Below are positions 7,041-14,007 of a stretch of DNA of 14,906 nt, one piece after another. The notes under the pieces were generated by a model, which made no database searches, was not told the origin of the DNA, and worked only from the letters and a program-made list of their open reading frames with translations. The translations under genes and the position numbers were made by a program. Position 1 is the first letter of the stretch, and the number at the start of each line of letters is the position of its first letter. The stretch is from assembly GCA_902805805.1 (NCBI GenBank), contig CADCUE010000061.1, positions 1-14,906 on the forward strand, read 5' to 3'. The stretch comes from an uncultured Frankineae bacterium (lineage in GTDB: Bacteria; Actinomycetota; Actinomycetes; Mycobacteriales; SCTD01).

Positions 7041-7736
7041 ATGAGCGCTGAGCTGCGGGACCTGGTCTCGCTGGCCTGCCGGGTGCTGGGAGACGCCGAG
7101 CAGGGTGACCTCATCTGGGGGCACGTGTCGGCCCGGGACCCGCAGGGCCGGGGCGTCTGGATGAAGGCGGCCGGTCTGGGGTTCGAGGAGGTCGGCCCCG
7201 ACCAGGTGCTCCTGGTGTCGTGGGACGGCGCGGTGCTGGAGGGCGAGGGCCGGCGGCACGTCGAGTACCCGATCCACACCGAGGTCCTGCGGGCGAGAGC
7301 CGACGTCGGCAGCGTGGTCCACACGCACTCGCCGGCCGCGGTCGCGCTCGGCGCGCTCGGGGTCCCCCTGCGGGCGATCTCGCACGAGGCCAACCTGTTC
7401 GTCCCGCCGGACCTCGCGCGGTTCACCGAGACCGGCGACCTCGTCCTCACGGCCGATCTCGGCCGCCGGCTGGCTGCGGCGCTCGGGGACCGCAACGCCT
7501 GCCTCGTCGTCAACCACGGCATCGTGGTGGCGGCCGCGGACGTGCCCACGGCCGCGGTCACGGCGTACCTGCTGGACCGGGCGTGCCGGATGCAGCTCAC
7601 CGCGATGTCCGCCGGCGGCTGGGCGTCCTGGTCGAGCCCCGAGGAGGGCCTGGCCAAGCGCGAGCACTGCTACCCGGACCCCCTGCTGCACGGGGCGTGG
7701 GAGTACCTGGTGCGGCGGCTGGACCGCCGCGGCTGA
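7041..7736 (+). CDS. Class II aldolase/adducin-family protein, possible dihydroxyphthalate-type decarboxylase
   Basis: A 231-residue cytoplasmic metalloenzyme of the class II aldolase/adducin family. Zinc ligands are visible as His94 and His96 in VVHTHSP and His159 in NHG, with Glu75 in VEYPIHTEV at the position of the catalytic acid. The family includes fuculose-phosphate aldolase and ribulose-phosphate epimerase, but also the 3,4-dihydroxyphthalate decarboxylases (PhtC type) of actinobacterial phthalate pathways. In a cluster with dihydroxyphthalate-decarboxylase-like and LigJ/LigK-like genes the decarboxylase role is attractive. I chose ATG 7041 because GAGGAGG lies nine bases upstream; the ATG at 7023 would make that site coding. 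The gene stands alone on the + strand, facing the ferredoxin reductase gene across a long spacer. Function as decarboxylase rather than aldolase is inference. Confidence 0.82.
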   Translation: MSAELRDLVSLACRVLGDAEQGDLIWGHVSARDPQGRGVWMKAAGLGFEEVGPDQVLLVSWDGAVLEGEGRRHVEYPIHTEVLRARADVGSVVHTHSPAAVALGALGVPLRAISHEANLFVPPDLARFTETGDLVLTADLGRRLAAALGDRNACLVVNHGIVVAAADVPTAAVTAYLLDRACRMQLTAMSAGGWASWSSPEEGLAKREHCYPDPLLHGAWEYLVRRLDRRG

Positions 7737-7742
7737 CAGGGG

Positions 7743-7765
7743 CGACCGCCGGCCGCTACCGGTCG
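7743..7765. terminator. Weak stem-loop at the convergent gene ends
   Basis: CGACCG (7743-7748) and CGGTCG (7760-7765) could pair around an 11-base loop in the space between the class II aldolase stop and the end of the methyltransferase-like gene. There is no T-run and the right arm enters the coding end of the - strand gene, so this is a weak candidate for a bidirectional terminator. Confidence 0.2.
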
Positions 7766-8214
7766 GTGGGCAGTCCGGGCAGCCAGCGCGGCACGCGCGC
7801 GGCGTACTCCTCGTACTCCGGACCGAAGATCCCGATCAGGCGGGAGTGGTCGGTGCGGGCCCGCTCGTCGAACCAGTGCACGAGTCCAGCGGTCACGGCC
7901 AGAGCGGCGGGGGACCGGGTGACGAGCGTCAGCCCCGTCAGGAACACCAGGTGGCCCAGGTACATCGGGTTGCGCGTGCGCGCGTAGACGCCGGTGGTGA
8001 CCAGCCGCTCCGGCTGTCCCTGCGACATCCCTGCAGGGCCCCCGGCGCGCGTGATCCGGTAGGTCCCCGACAGGCGGTACTGCAGGTAGCCCCAGGCCAG
8101 CAACGGGGCCCAGCGCAGGTGGAGCGGTCGCCGGGCGATCGCCTGCTCGGCGAGGACGAGCGCCGGGATGGCCAGGAAGGTGCGGGTCGAGGTGCCGCGG
8201 ATCGATCTGCGCAT
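7756..8214 (-). CDS. Isoprenylcysteine carboxyl methyltransferase/phospholipid-methyltransferase-like membrane protein
   Basis: A 152-residue protein with the ICMT/PEMT family C-terminus: GVYARTRNPMYLG at 75-87, which contains the conserved RNP, a hydrophobic hairpin at about 87-115, and the end motif GPEYEEYAARVPRWLP (131-146). Two to four membrane segments are likely (about 12-26, 34-46 and 87-115). Members use S-adenosylmethionine to methylate lipid-linked or other hydrophobic carboxyl or amino groups at the membrane, but bacterial members are mostly untested. It is the last gene of the bicupin operon, 13 bases after the MFS gene. No ribosome site precedes the ATG, so it probably depends on coupling. 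A job in this catabolic operon is unclear; methylation of the aromatic acid or a membrane role can only be guessed. Confidence 0.75.
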   Translation of the reverse strand: MRRSIRGTSTRTFLAIPALVLAEQAIARRPLHLRWAPLLAWGYLQYRLSGTYRITRAGGPAGMSQGQPERLVTTGVYARTRNPMYLGHLVFLTGLTLVTRSPAALAVTAGLVHWFDERARTDHSRLIGIFGPEYEEYAARVPRWLPGLPTDR

Positions 8215-8227
8215 GGTGGTGTGGGCG

Positions 8228-9403
8228 CTAGGGCGCCGTGCTCTCCGTCTCGGCAGGTGTTGAGCGGCGCCACAGGGCGAACGCCGGCACGGTCATGACC
8301 ATCCCCACCACGGCGACGGCTGACCCCAGCGGGACCAGGACGACCATGCCGGCGACGGCCAGCGGGGCCGCGAGCAGTGCACCCGCGCGGAAGGTGCCGC
8401 TGATCGCGATGGCGTCCCCCCGCTCCTCGGGGTGGACGGCGTCCGACGCGGTCGCGAGGCTCAGCACCTGGATCAGGCCGGCCGCCAGGCCGCTCAGCCC
8501 GAGGGCGACGGCGGACAGGACGAGGGAGGAGGCGACCGCTGCCGTGACGGCCGTCGTCACGCCGGACACGAGGATGCCGCCGAGCACCGCACGCCGGGAC
8601 CACTGCGGTCGCACGCGGGCCGCGGCGGCCGATCCGACGAGCGCGGCGGCGTTGGCCACCGAGACCAGGACGCCGATGGTCGAGGCCGACTGGCGTGCCG
8701 CGTCGAGCGCGACGGGGACGTACGAGCCGAGCAGCCCGCGCCAGGCGCCGGCGGTGAAGCCTCCCCAGCAGCCGAGATCGACTCCCGGGCGGCGGTGGAG
8801 CCGGCCCGGTGGACGGTCCTGCTGCTTGACGAAGGGCGGCAGGCGGTCGAGCAGCAGGGTCGGCAGCACGCCCACGAGGGCGATGACAGCCGCCACGACG
8901 AGCGCCAGCACGGGGGTGCCCTCGGACAGCAGCCCCGCGACGACCGGTCCGGCCAGCAGGCCGGTGGACGAGACGAGGTTGACGGAGGCGAGCGCCCCGG
9001 CGGCGCTCCCGGGCCCGCGGACGACGTGCGTCTGCGTGCCGGTCCAGAAGCAGGCGCGCGAGGTGCCCTGCAGCAGCTGGGCGAGCACGAAGGGCACGAC
9101 GGTGGCCGAGAGCGCGACGAGCCCGTTGCTCGCGGCGAGCAGCACGGCGGCGGTGGCGATCAGGGTCCAGTCGCCGAAGCGGCGCATCACGGCACCCAGG
9201 GCCAGGCGGGTGGTCATCTGGGAGACGGCCGAGACCGCCGTCAGCAGGCCGACCTCCGTGGCGGAGTAGCCGGCGCGCAGCGCGAGCAGGGGCAGCGCGA
9301 CGCTGGCGATGGCCAGCGCGAAGGAGTAGACGGCGGCGCCCGACGCCGACGCCACGACGTCGCGGGACAGGGCGCGACGGCGCCCTGTCCCGGACGTCGC
9401 CAC
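8228..9403 (-). CDS. MFS transporter in the bicupin operon
   Basis: A 391-residue integral membrane protein with about twelve hydrophobic segments in two groups, separated by a basic cytoplasmic loop near residues 188-208 (PPFVKQQDRPPGRLHRRPG). It belongs to the major facilitator superfamily, whose members move small solutes by proton coupling. The MFS loop between helices 2 and 3 is seen as LGAVMRRFGDWTLI near 68-81, with a degenerate motif A. The start is GTG at 9403, three bases after the bicupin stop, so the two genes are translationally coupled. In this operon it may import the aromatic acid or export a toxic intermediate; the sequence does not decide the direction or the substrate. Confidence 0.85.
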   Translation of the reverse strand: MATSGTGRRRALSRDVVASASGAAVYSFALAIASVALPLLALRAGYSATEVGLLTAVSAVSQMTTRLALGAVMRRFGDWTLIATAAVLLAASNGLVALSATVVPFVLAQLLQGTSRACFWTGTQTHVVRGPGSAAGALASVNLVSSTGLLAGPVVAGLLSEGTPVLALVVAAVIALVGVLPTLLLDRLPPFVKQQDRPPGRLHRRPGVDLGCWGGFTAGAWRGLLGSYVPVALDAARQSASTIGVLVSVANAAALVGSAAAARVRPQWSRRAVLGGILVSGVTTAVTAAVASSLVLSAVALGLSGLAAGLIQVLSLATASDAVHPEERGDAIAISGTFRAGALLAAPLAVAGMVVLVPLGSAVAVVGMVMTVPAFALWRRSTPAETESTAP

Positions 9404-9406
9404 GGG

Positions 9407-10432
9407 TCAGACCGAGGCGGGGACGGAGCTCAGCTCGGCGGTGTACTCCGGGGCGTCCTCGAGGTAGGAGACCTTGTCGTAGCCCAGGTGCTTGAAGACA
9501 CGGTTCTGCGAGGCCAGCAGGCGCAGCGGGCTGCCGTCGTGGGCGAAGTGCTGGACGACGGTGTTCTGCGGCACGTAGAGCGTGTCGCCCTGCTTGATCT
9601 CGTGGCGGGTCGGCTCCTTGGCGATGCGCGCGTAGTACTTCTCCGCGATCTCCTCCTGGACCTCCCAGTGCAGGGACCAGCCCGAGCCCTCGAGCACGTA
9701 GTCGACCTCGTCGGCCATCTTCCAGTGCTTGCCCGAGCGGCTGCCCGCCGGGATCGCCAGCTCGAAGATGTCGACGCTGAACTGGCGCAGGTCGGTGCGG
9801 TCCTTGTTCACCAGGTGCCGGACGTTCCCGAGCGGCGTGAGCTCCCACGTGGTGTCCTCGGGCGTCACGATCTTCTTGCGCTCGAGCACGCCCTCGGTCC
9901 AGATGGCCGACCAGTCCTCGCGCGGGCCGAACTCGTCCTCGCGCTCGATCGGGCCGCTGCGGCCCTGCTGGATCAGGCCCATGAACATCCACGTGCACTT
10001 CGCCTTGATGACCAGCGCGACGGCCTTCTCGTCGTACGGGTTGAAGTGGCGGTGCACCGAGTCGGTGTGCACGAAGGCGAGGTCGCCCGCCTTCCAGTCG
10101 TAGCGCCGGTCGTCGTGGATCTCGTAGCCGGCGCCCTCGAGGATGTAGAAGGCCGCCTCGTTCTGGTGGCCGTGCCCGTGGTTGCTGCTGTTGGCCGGCA
10201 GCTCGACGAAGTGCACCTGCAGGGTCTGCGTGAGGAAGTCCTCGTCGCCGGGGCCGATCCGCCACCAGGTGCGCGACTGCTCCGAGTCGCCGGAGTGGCC
10301 GACCTTCGCGTCGTCGACCACGATCGAGTCGTCGCGCACGCGCTGCGCGGCGAGCTGTGCCTTGCGGAAGGCGCCGAGACCGTAGGTCTCCGACGTCAGT
10401 CCGCGGACGAAGACGCGGCCCTTCTTGCCCAT
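9407..10432 (-). CDS. Bicupin, gentisate-dioxygenase-like putative ring-cleavage enzyme
   Basis: A 341-residue double-cupin protein, the size of gentisate 1,2-dioxygenase and 1-hydroxy-2-naphthoate dioxygenase, which open aromatic rings with one Fe(II) and O2. Domain 1 has NHGHGHQNEAAFYILEG at 84-100 (His87 and His89 as the HxH pair) and VHTDSVHRHFN at 121-131 (His127 or His129 as third ligand), aligning with HRHTQSALRFVIEG and WHDHGN of gentisate dioxygenases. Domain 2 is weaker: SGKHWKMADEVDYVLEG at 233-249 has His236 but Lys238 where a second His would stand, plus His295. Iron is therefore probably held by domain 1 only, as in gentisate dioxygenases. ATG 10432 has AGGAG five bases upstream. 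It heads the operon with the MFS and methyltransferase-like genes and sits behind the operator at 10588. It is the only ring-cleavage candidate in the window. Substrate unknown; a non-dioxygenase cupin is possible. Confidence 0.8.
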   Translation of the reverse strand: MGKKGRVFVRGLTSETYGLGAFRKAQLAAQRVRDDSIVVDDAKVGHSGDSEQSRTWWRIGPGDEDFLTQTLQVHFVELPANSSNHGHGHQNEAAFYILEGAGYEIHDDRRYDWKAGDLAFVHTDSVHRHFNPYDEKAVALVIKAKCTWMFMGLIQQGRSGPIEREDEFGPREDWSAIWTEGVLERKKIVTPEDTTWELTPLGNVRHLVNKDRTDLRQFSVDIFELAIPAGSRSGKHWKMADEVDYVLEGSGWSLHWEVQEEIAEKYYARIAKEPTRHEIKQGDTLYVPQNTVVQHFAHDGSPLRLLASQNRVFKHLGYDKVSYLEDAPEYTAELSSVPASV

Positions 10433-10587
10433 GCGATCTCCTGTTCCCCGGCCGAGGACGGCCGGACGGGTGCGTGCCGCCGGGAGGACCGGCGGACCTT
10501 CGCGGGGTGGACGACCGCGACGGCGTTCCGGGCCCGGTCGACGCCGACCGGGGTGGCCGGCCCTGCCCGGCAGCACCGTAACAGGCG

Positions 10588-10608
10588 ATGGTCGAATTGT
10601 CAGACCAT
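10588..10608. promoter_or_regulatory. Operator copy 3, upstream of the bicupin operon
   Basis: ATGGTCGAATTGT (10588-10600) followed by CAG and ACCAT, forming the wide palindrome ATGGTC-n9-GACCAT seen also at 1538. Its central ACCAT is degenerate (ATTGT). On the other strand it reads ATGGTCTGACAAT, a TGGT-n3-ACnA match to FadR-type sites. It lies in the 191-base gap between the second MFS gene and the bicupin gene, 155 bases before the bicupin start, which points to a promoter with a long leader. Confidence 0.65.
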
Positions 10609-10623
10609 TGCGGCCGATCTGGC

Positions 10624-11913
10624 TCAGAGCAGCGGCCGGGGGACGTCCTGAGCTGTCGGCACGGCGGCCTCCGGCACCGCGGTGCGTCGCTGCCGGGCGC
10701 GCAGCCGGGGCAGCAGCAGGCCACCTGCGAGCAGGGCTGCGACGCCGGCGACCAGGAAGCCGGCGCGGGCTCCGAACGCCTCGCAGATCCAGCCCAGCAG
10801 CGGGCCGCCGAACGGCGTGGATCCGAGGAAGACCAGGCCGTGCAGGGCGAGCACCCGTCCGTGCATGCCCGGGTCGCTGCCCAGCTGCAGGACCGTCCGT
10901 CCGAGCGTGTTGAAGACGATGTTGGCGAAGCCCATGGCGACCATGGCCAGGTAGGCCGCGACGAGGGTGGGCGCCGTCGCCGCCACCAGGTTGACCGCGC
11001 CGAAGGACAGGCAGGCGAGCAGCAGCCCCCACGAGGTGGCCGTCTCGCGGGAGGCGCTGAACAACGACCCGAGGACGGCGCCGAGCCCGAGCGCGGCCGT
11101 CAGGTAGCCGTAGACCTCCGCGCCCCCGTCGAAGGTGTCCGACGCCAGCAGCGGCAGCACGACCCGGAAGTTCTGGCCGAACAGCGCCACGACTCCCACG
11201 AGCAGCAGCACCGCACGCAGGTCGGGCGAGCCCAGGACGTAGCGCAGTCCTTCGCGGGCCTGTCCCTTGCGCTGCGCCGGCGGCGTCGGTCGCCGCAGCG
11301 TCGCGGTGTCCATGCGCAGCAGCCCGACGAGCACCGCGAGGAAGGACAGGGCGTTGACGAGGAAGGCGACGCCGACGCCGGTCGTGGCGATCAGCAGTCC
11401 GGCGATCGCCGGCCCGACCAGCCGGCCGGCGTTGTGGACCGTGGAGTTCAGCGCCTGCGCGTTGACGTAGTCGGCCGGCTCCACCATGTCGGCGACGAAG
11501 GCCTGCCGGGCGGGGGAGTCGAGGACGGTGACCAGCCCCAGGGCGAGGGCGAGGGCGTAGACCATCCACAGCTCGACGGCGCCGAGGACGGCGAGCACGC
11601 CGAGGGTGGCGGCGAGCAGGGCCTGCACGCACTGCGTGCCGACGATCAGCCTGCGCCGGTCGACCCGGTCGACGACGGTGCCGCCCCACAGGCCCAGCAC
11701 CAGCATCGGACCGAACTGCAGGGCGGTGCTGATGCCGAGGGCCACGCCGCTGCCGGTGAGGGTCAGCACGAGCCAGTCCTGGGCCACCCGCTGCATCCAG
11801 GTGCCGACGACCGAGACCGCGTGCCCGGTGAAGAAGCGCCGGTAGTTCGGCTCCTGCAGCGATCGGAAGGTGCGCTCGCGGGTGCGCCGGGCCGCTGCGC
11901 GTGCGCGCCGCAC
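10624..11913 (-). CDS. MFS transporter, EntS/MFS_3-like
   Basis: A 429-residue membrane protein of the major facilitator superfamily, in the EntS-like drug/siderophore export branch. The start RTFRSLQEPNYRRFFTGHAV (15-34) is typical of this branch, followed by VVGTWMQRVAQDWLVL and a clear motif A, GGTVVDRVDRRRLI (77-90). About twelve membrane segments are present, with a central loop near DTATLRRPTPPAQRKGQ. I chose the GTG at 11913, which has AGGAAGGGG five bases upstream. The longer ATG starts at 11994 and 11976 would place the operator at 11942 inside the gene and overlap the divergent gene. It is divergent from the ornithine-cyclodeaminase-like gene and shares its operator. It could export or import pathway compounds; the substrate cannot be told. 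Confidence 0.85.
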   Translation of the reverse strand: MRRARAAARRTRERTFRSLQEPNYRRFFTGHAVSVVGTWMQRVAQDWLVLTLTGSGVALGISTALQFGPMLVLGLWGGTVVDRVDRRRLIVGTQCVQALLAATLGVLAVLGAVELWMVYALALALGLVTVLDSPARQAFVADMVEPADYVNAQALNSTVHNAGRLVGPAIAGLLIATTGVGVAFLVNALSFLAVLVGLLRMDTATLRRPTPPAQRKGQAREGLRYVLGSPDLRAVLLLVGVVALFGQNFRVVLPLLASDTFDGGAEVYGYLTAALGLGAVLGSLFSASRETATSWGLLLACLSFGAVNLVAATAPTLVAAYLAMVAMGFANIVFNTLGRTVLQLGSDPGMHGRVLALHGLVFLGSTPFGGPLLGWICEAFGARAGFLVAGVAALLAGGLLLPRLRARQRRTAVPEAAVPTAQDVPRPLL

Positions 11914-11918
11914 CGCTG

Positions 11919-11927
11919 CCCCTTCCT
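11919..11927 (-). promoter_or_regulatory. Ribosome binding site that fixes the GTG start at 11913
   Basis: AGGAAGGGG on the - strand ends five bases before GTG 11913. The ATG codons further upstream lie beyond the operator and have no such site. Confidence 0.6.
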
Positions 11928-11941
11928 GCCGCCGTCCCGCA

Positions 11942-11962
11942 ATGGTATGACCATAAGCCACC
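11942..11962. promoter_or_regulatory. Operator copy 4, between MFS and ornithine-cyclodeaminase-like genes
   Basis: ATGGTATGACCAT (11942-11954) is a perfect ATGGT-n3-ACCAT palindrome; the third arm is degenerate (AAGCCACC). It lies between two divergent starts, 28 bases from the GTG at 11913 and 12 bases before the ATG at 11975, overlapping or next to both promoters and close to the GGAGG ribosome site of the latter. This close placement suggests repression. Confidence 0.65.
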
Positions 11963-11974
11963 CGTGGAGGCTCC

Positions 11975-13081
11975 ATGCTGCTGATCGACAACACTGCGGT
12001 CGCCGCCGTGCTGACGGTCCCGGCCGTCGTCGCCGTCCTGGAGCAGGCCTACGGGGAGCTGGCACGGGGCGACGCGGTCTGCCGGCCGCGCATCGACCTG
12101 CGTCTGCCCACCGGAGACGCGGACCAGGTCTACCAGTGGGGCTCCATGGAGGGCGGCTCTGCGGCCTCCGGCTACTACGCCGTCCGCATGAAGTCCGACG
12201 TCCTCACCGAGGTGGAGCGGGACGGCATGCGCACGCAGGACAAGCACTGCGTGCGTCCCGGGACGTGGTGCGGGCTCGTCTTCCTGCTGTCGGCCCGCAC
12301 CGGTGAGCCGCTGGCCATCCTCAACGACGGCGTCCTGCAGCACCTGCGTGTCGGGGCCGACTCGGCGATCGGGACCCGCCACGCCGCGCGGGAGGACGCG
12401 CGGGTCCTCGGGATGCTCGGCTCGGGCGGCATGGCGCGCAGCCACCTGGAGGCGCTGCTGACCGTCCGTCCCCTCCAGCGCGTCCAGGTCTACAGCCCGA
12501 CGCGCGCCCACCGCGAGCGCTACGCCGACGAGATGCGCGAGCGGTTCGGGATCGAGGTCGTGGCCGTGGACGAGCCCCGGGACGTCTTCCGGGGGGCGGA
12601 CGTCGTCGCCGGGTGCACGGACGCTGCTGCCGACGTCGTGATCGGCGACTGGCTGGAGCCCGGGACCCACGTCACCTGCGTCGGGGGGCGGATGGATGCC
12701 CGCGCCCACGGCCTGCTCGACGTCTGGCTGCGCCTCGGGACGGCGCCCGCCCCGGTCAACGACCCGTCCTGGCGCCCGACCGACGAGCACCTGGCCTACG
12801 TGGCCCGGCCGGACGACCCCGTGTGGGCACATCACACCCACGGCCGCGTGCGCCGCCCTCCCGAGGGACCAGGTGCGCCGCGCCGCGTCGACCTCGAGCA
12901 GGTGCTGGCCGGGACGGCGAGGGCCCGCACGGCGGACTCCGAGATCACCTTCTCCGAGCGCGGCAACATCCAGGGCGCGCAGTTCTTCGCGGTCGCCGGT
13001 CACGTGTACGAGCTGTGCCGCGCGCGCGGCCTGGGGCGCGAGATCCCCACCGAGTGGTTCCTGCAGGACATCCGTGACTGA
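11975..13081 (+). CDS. Ornithine cyclodeaminase/mu-crystallin-family oxidoreductase
   Basis: A 368-residue protein of the ornithine cyclodeaminase/mu-crystallin family, whose members use NAD(P) as cyclodeaminases, ketimine reductases or amino-acid dehydrogenases. It shows KSD with Lys73, the substrate-binding stretch LRVGADSAIGTRHAARED (124-141), the Rossmann motif GSGGMARSH (149-157) and the end of the second strand VYSPTRAH. It is longer than the usual 320-350 residues because of an insertion around 275-310 rich in His, Arg and Pro. The C-terminal SEITFSERGNIQGAQ is diverged from the family. GGAGG lies four bases before ATG 11975. It is followed after 12 bases by the 3-hydroxyisobutyrate-dehydrogenase-like gene, so both form an operon. 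An imine- or keto-acid-reducing role is possible; the true substrate is unknown, and the divergence argues against real ornithine cyclodeaminase. Confidence 0.82.
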   Translation: MLLIDNTAVAAVLTVPAVVAVLEQAYGELARGDAVCRPRIDLRLPTGDADQVYQWGSMEGGSAASGYYAVRMKSDVLTEVERDGMRTQDKHCVRPGTWCGLVFLLSARTGEPLAILNDGVLQHLRVGADSAIGTRHAAREDARVLGMLGSGGMARSHLEALLTVRPLQRVQVYSPTRAHRERYADEMRERFGIEVVAVDEPRDVFRGADVVAGCTDAAADVVIGDWLEPGTHVTCVGGRMDARAHGLLDVWLRLGTAPAPVNDPSWRPTDEHLAYVARPDDPVWAHHTHGRVRRPPEGPGAPRRVDLEQVLAGTARARTADSEITFSERGNIQGAQFFAVAGHVYELCRARGLGREIPTEWFLQDIRD

Positions 13082-13093
13082 GAGAGGCGCGTC

Positions 13094-13921
13094 ATGAGCG
13101 AGAGCACGAGCACGGTCGTGGGAGTCGTCGGGCTCGGCGCGATGGGTGGGCCGATCGCGGGGCATCTCGCCCGCGCGGGGTTGGCCGTCGTGGTCGCCGA
13201 CCTGGACGACGAGGCCGTCCGTGCCTGCGTCGGCGAGGGGGCCGAAGCGGCGAGCGCTCTGACCGATCTCGCGCGCCGGAGCGACGTCGTGCTCGTCGTG
13301 GTCGCGACCGACGACGAGGTGCGCGCCGTCTGCGCCGGAGCGGGCGGCCTGCTGGCCGGCTGCCGGCCCGGCACCGTCGTCCTGCTGTGCAGCTCGGTCC
13401 GCCCGGACACGTGCGAGGCGGTGCAGTCGGCCGCACCGCAGGGCGTGGCCGTGCTCGACGCCGCCCTGACCGGCGGGGTCCGCGGCGCGCAGAGCGGCGC
13501 GATCAACCTGCTCGTCGGCGGCGACGTGGAGGCGCTCGACCGGGTACGGCCGGCCCTGGCGCCGTGGACCAGCGCCGTGCACCACCTCGGCCCGCTCGGG
13601 GCAGGTCAGGTCGGCAAGACCGTCAACAACCTCATCCACTGGGCCCAGATCTCCGCGATCACCGAAGCCCTGGAGCTGGGCCGCCGCTACGGGCTCGACG
13701 TGCCGACGCTCCGGCGGGCGCTGACGTCCGGCCCGACCGACAGCCGGACCCTGCGCGAGCTGGAGCAGATGCGCTTCACCTGGCACGCCAAGGACCTGGC
13801 CAACGCGGCGTCGATGGCGGCCGCCGTGGACCTGCCCCTCCCGGTGGCGGAGACGTCGCGCGAGGTCATGAAGACGGTGACGGTCGGCGGGGTCGCCGCG
13901 CTGCTGGCCGGCGACCGCTGA
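13094..13921 (+). CDS. 3-hydroxyisobutyrate dehydrogenase-family (beta-hydroxyacid) dehydrogenase
   Basis: A 275-residue NAD(P)-dependent beta-hydroxyacid dehydrogenase, slightly shorter than the usual 290-300. The Rossmann motif GLGAMG is at 13-18. The substrate loop DAALTGGVRGAQSG (122-135) is the family form of D-x-P-x-S-G-G, with Pro and Ser replaced by Ala/Leu and Thr. Catalytic Lys175 lies in GQVGKTVNN with Asn178 and Asn179, and Lys243-Asp244 in AKDL closes the active site. GAGAGG precedes ATG 13094 by six bases. It is co-transcribed with the ornithine-cyclodeaminase-like gene. Members oxidise 3-hydroxyisobutyrate, tartronate semialdehyde, 6-phosphogluconate and hydroxy-dicarboxylates. 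A hydroxy acid from the aromatic pathway is plausible, but the substrate is not shown by the sequence. Confidence 0.87.
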   Translation: MSESTSTVVGVVGLGAMGGPIAGHLARAGLAVVVADLDDEAVRACVGEGAEAASALTDLARRSDVVLVVVATDDEVRAVCAGAGGLLAGCRPGTVVLLCSSVRPDTCEAVQSAAPQGVAVLDAALTGGVRGAQSGAINLLVGGDVEALDRVRPALAPWTSAVHHLGPLGAGQVGKTVNNLIHWAQISAITEALELGRRYGLDVPTLRRALTSGPTDSRTLRELEQMRFTWHAKDLANAASMAAAVDLPLPVAETSREVMKTVTVGGVAALLAGDR

Positions 13922-13945
13922 GGACCCGCGCCGCGTCGAGGCCGG

Positions 13946-13993
13946 GTCACGGTTGCGTGACGTTGGTTGCACGCGCGTGTGACGTGCATTGCA
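13946..13993. repeat. GTGACGT-n3-TTGCA direct repeats and a GTCAC/GTGAC inverted repeat
   Basis: GTGACGT-n3-TTGCA occurs at 13957-13971 and again at 13979-13993, starting 22 bases apart, which is two helical turns. GTCAC at 13946-13950 and GTGAC at 13957-13961 form an inverted repeat with a six-base gap. The array lies just upstream of the operator at 14008 and could bind an activator for the transporter gene. Alternatively, the inverted part could end the dehydrogenase transcript. Confidence 0.4.
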
Positions 13994-14007
13994 TCGCGTC
14001 CGGCCTA

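Noticed and set aside
7938..10724. A 928-codon - strand open frame over the bicupin and MFS genes
   Set aside because: It is out of frame with the bicupin and MFS genes and has low-complexity composition; only its last stretch resembles the methyltransferase by frame proximity. It is a GC shadow.
13951..13993. CRP-like operator around the TGTGACG sequence
   Set aside because: There is no matching TCACA arm at the proper spacing; the direct-repeat description fits better.
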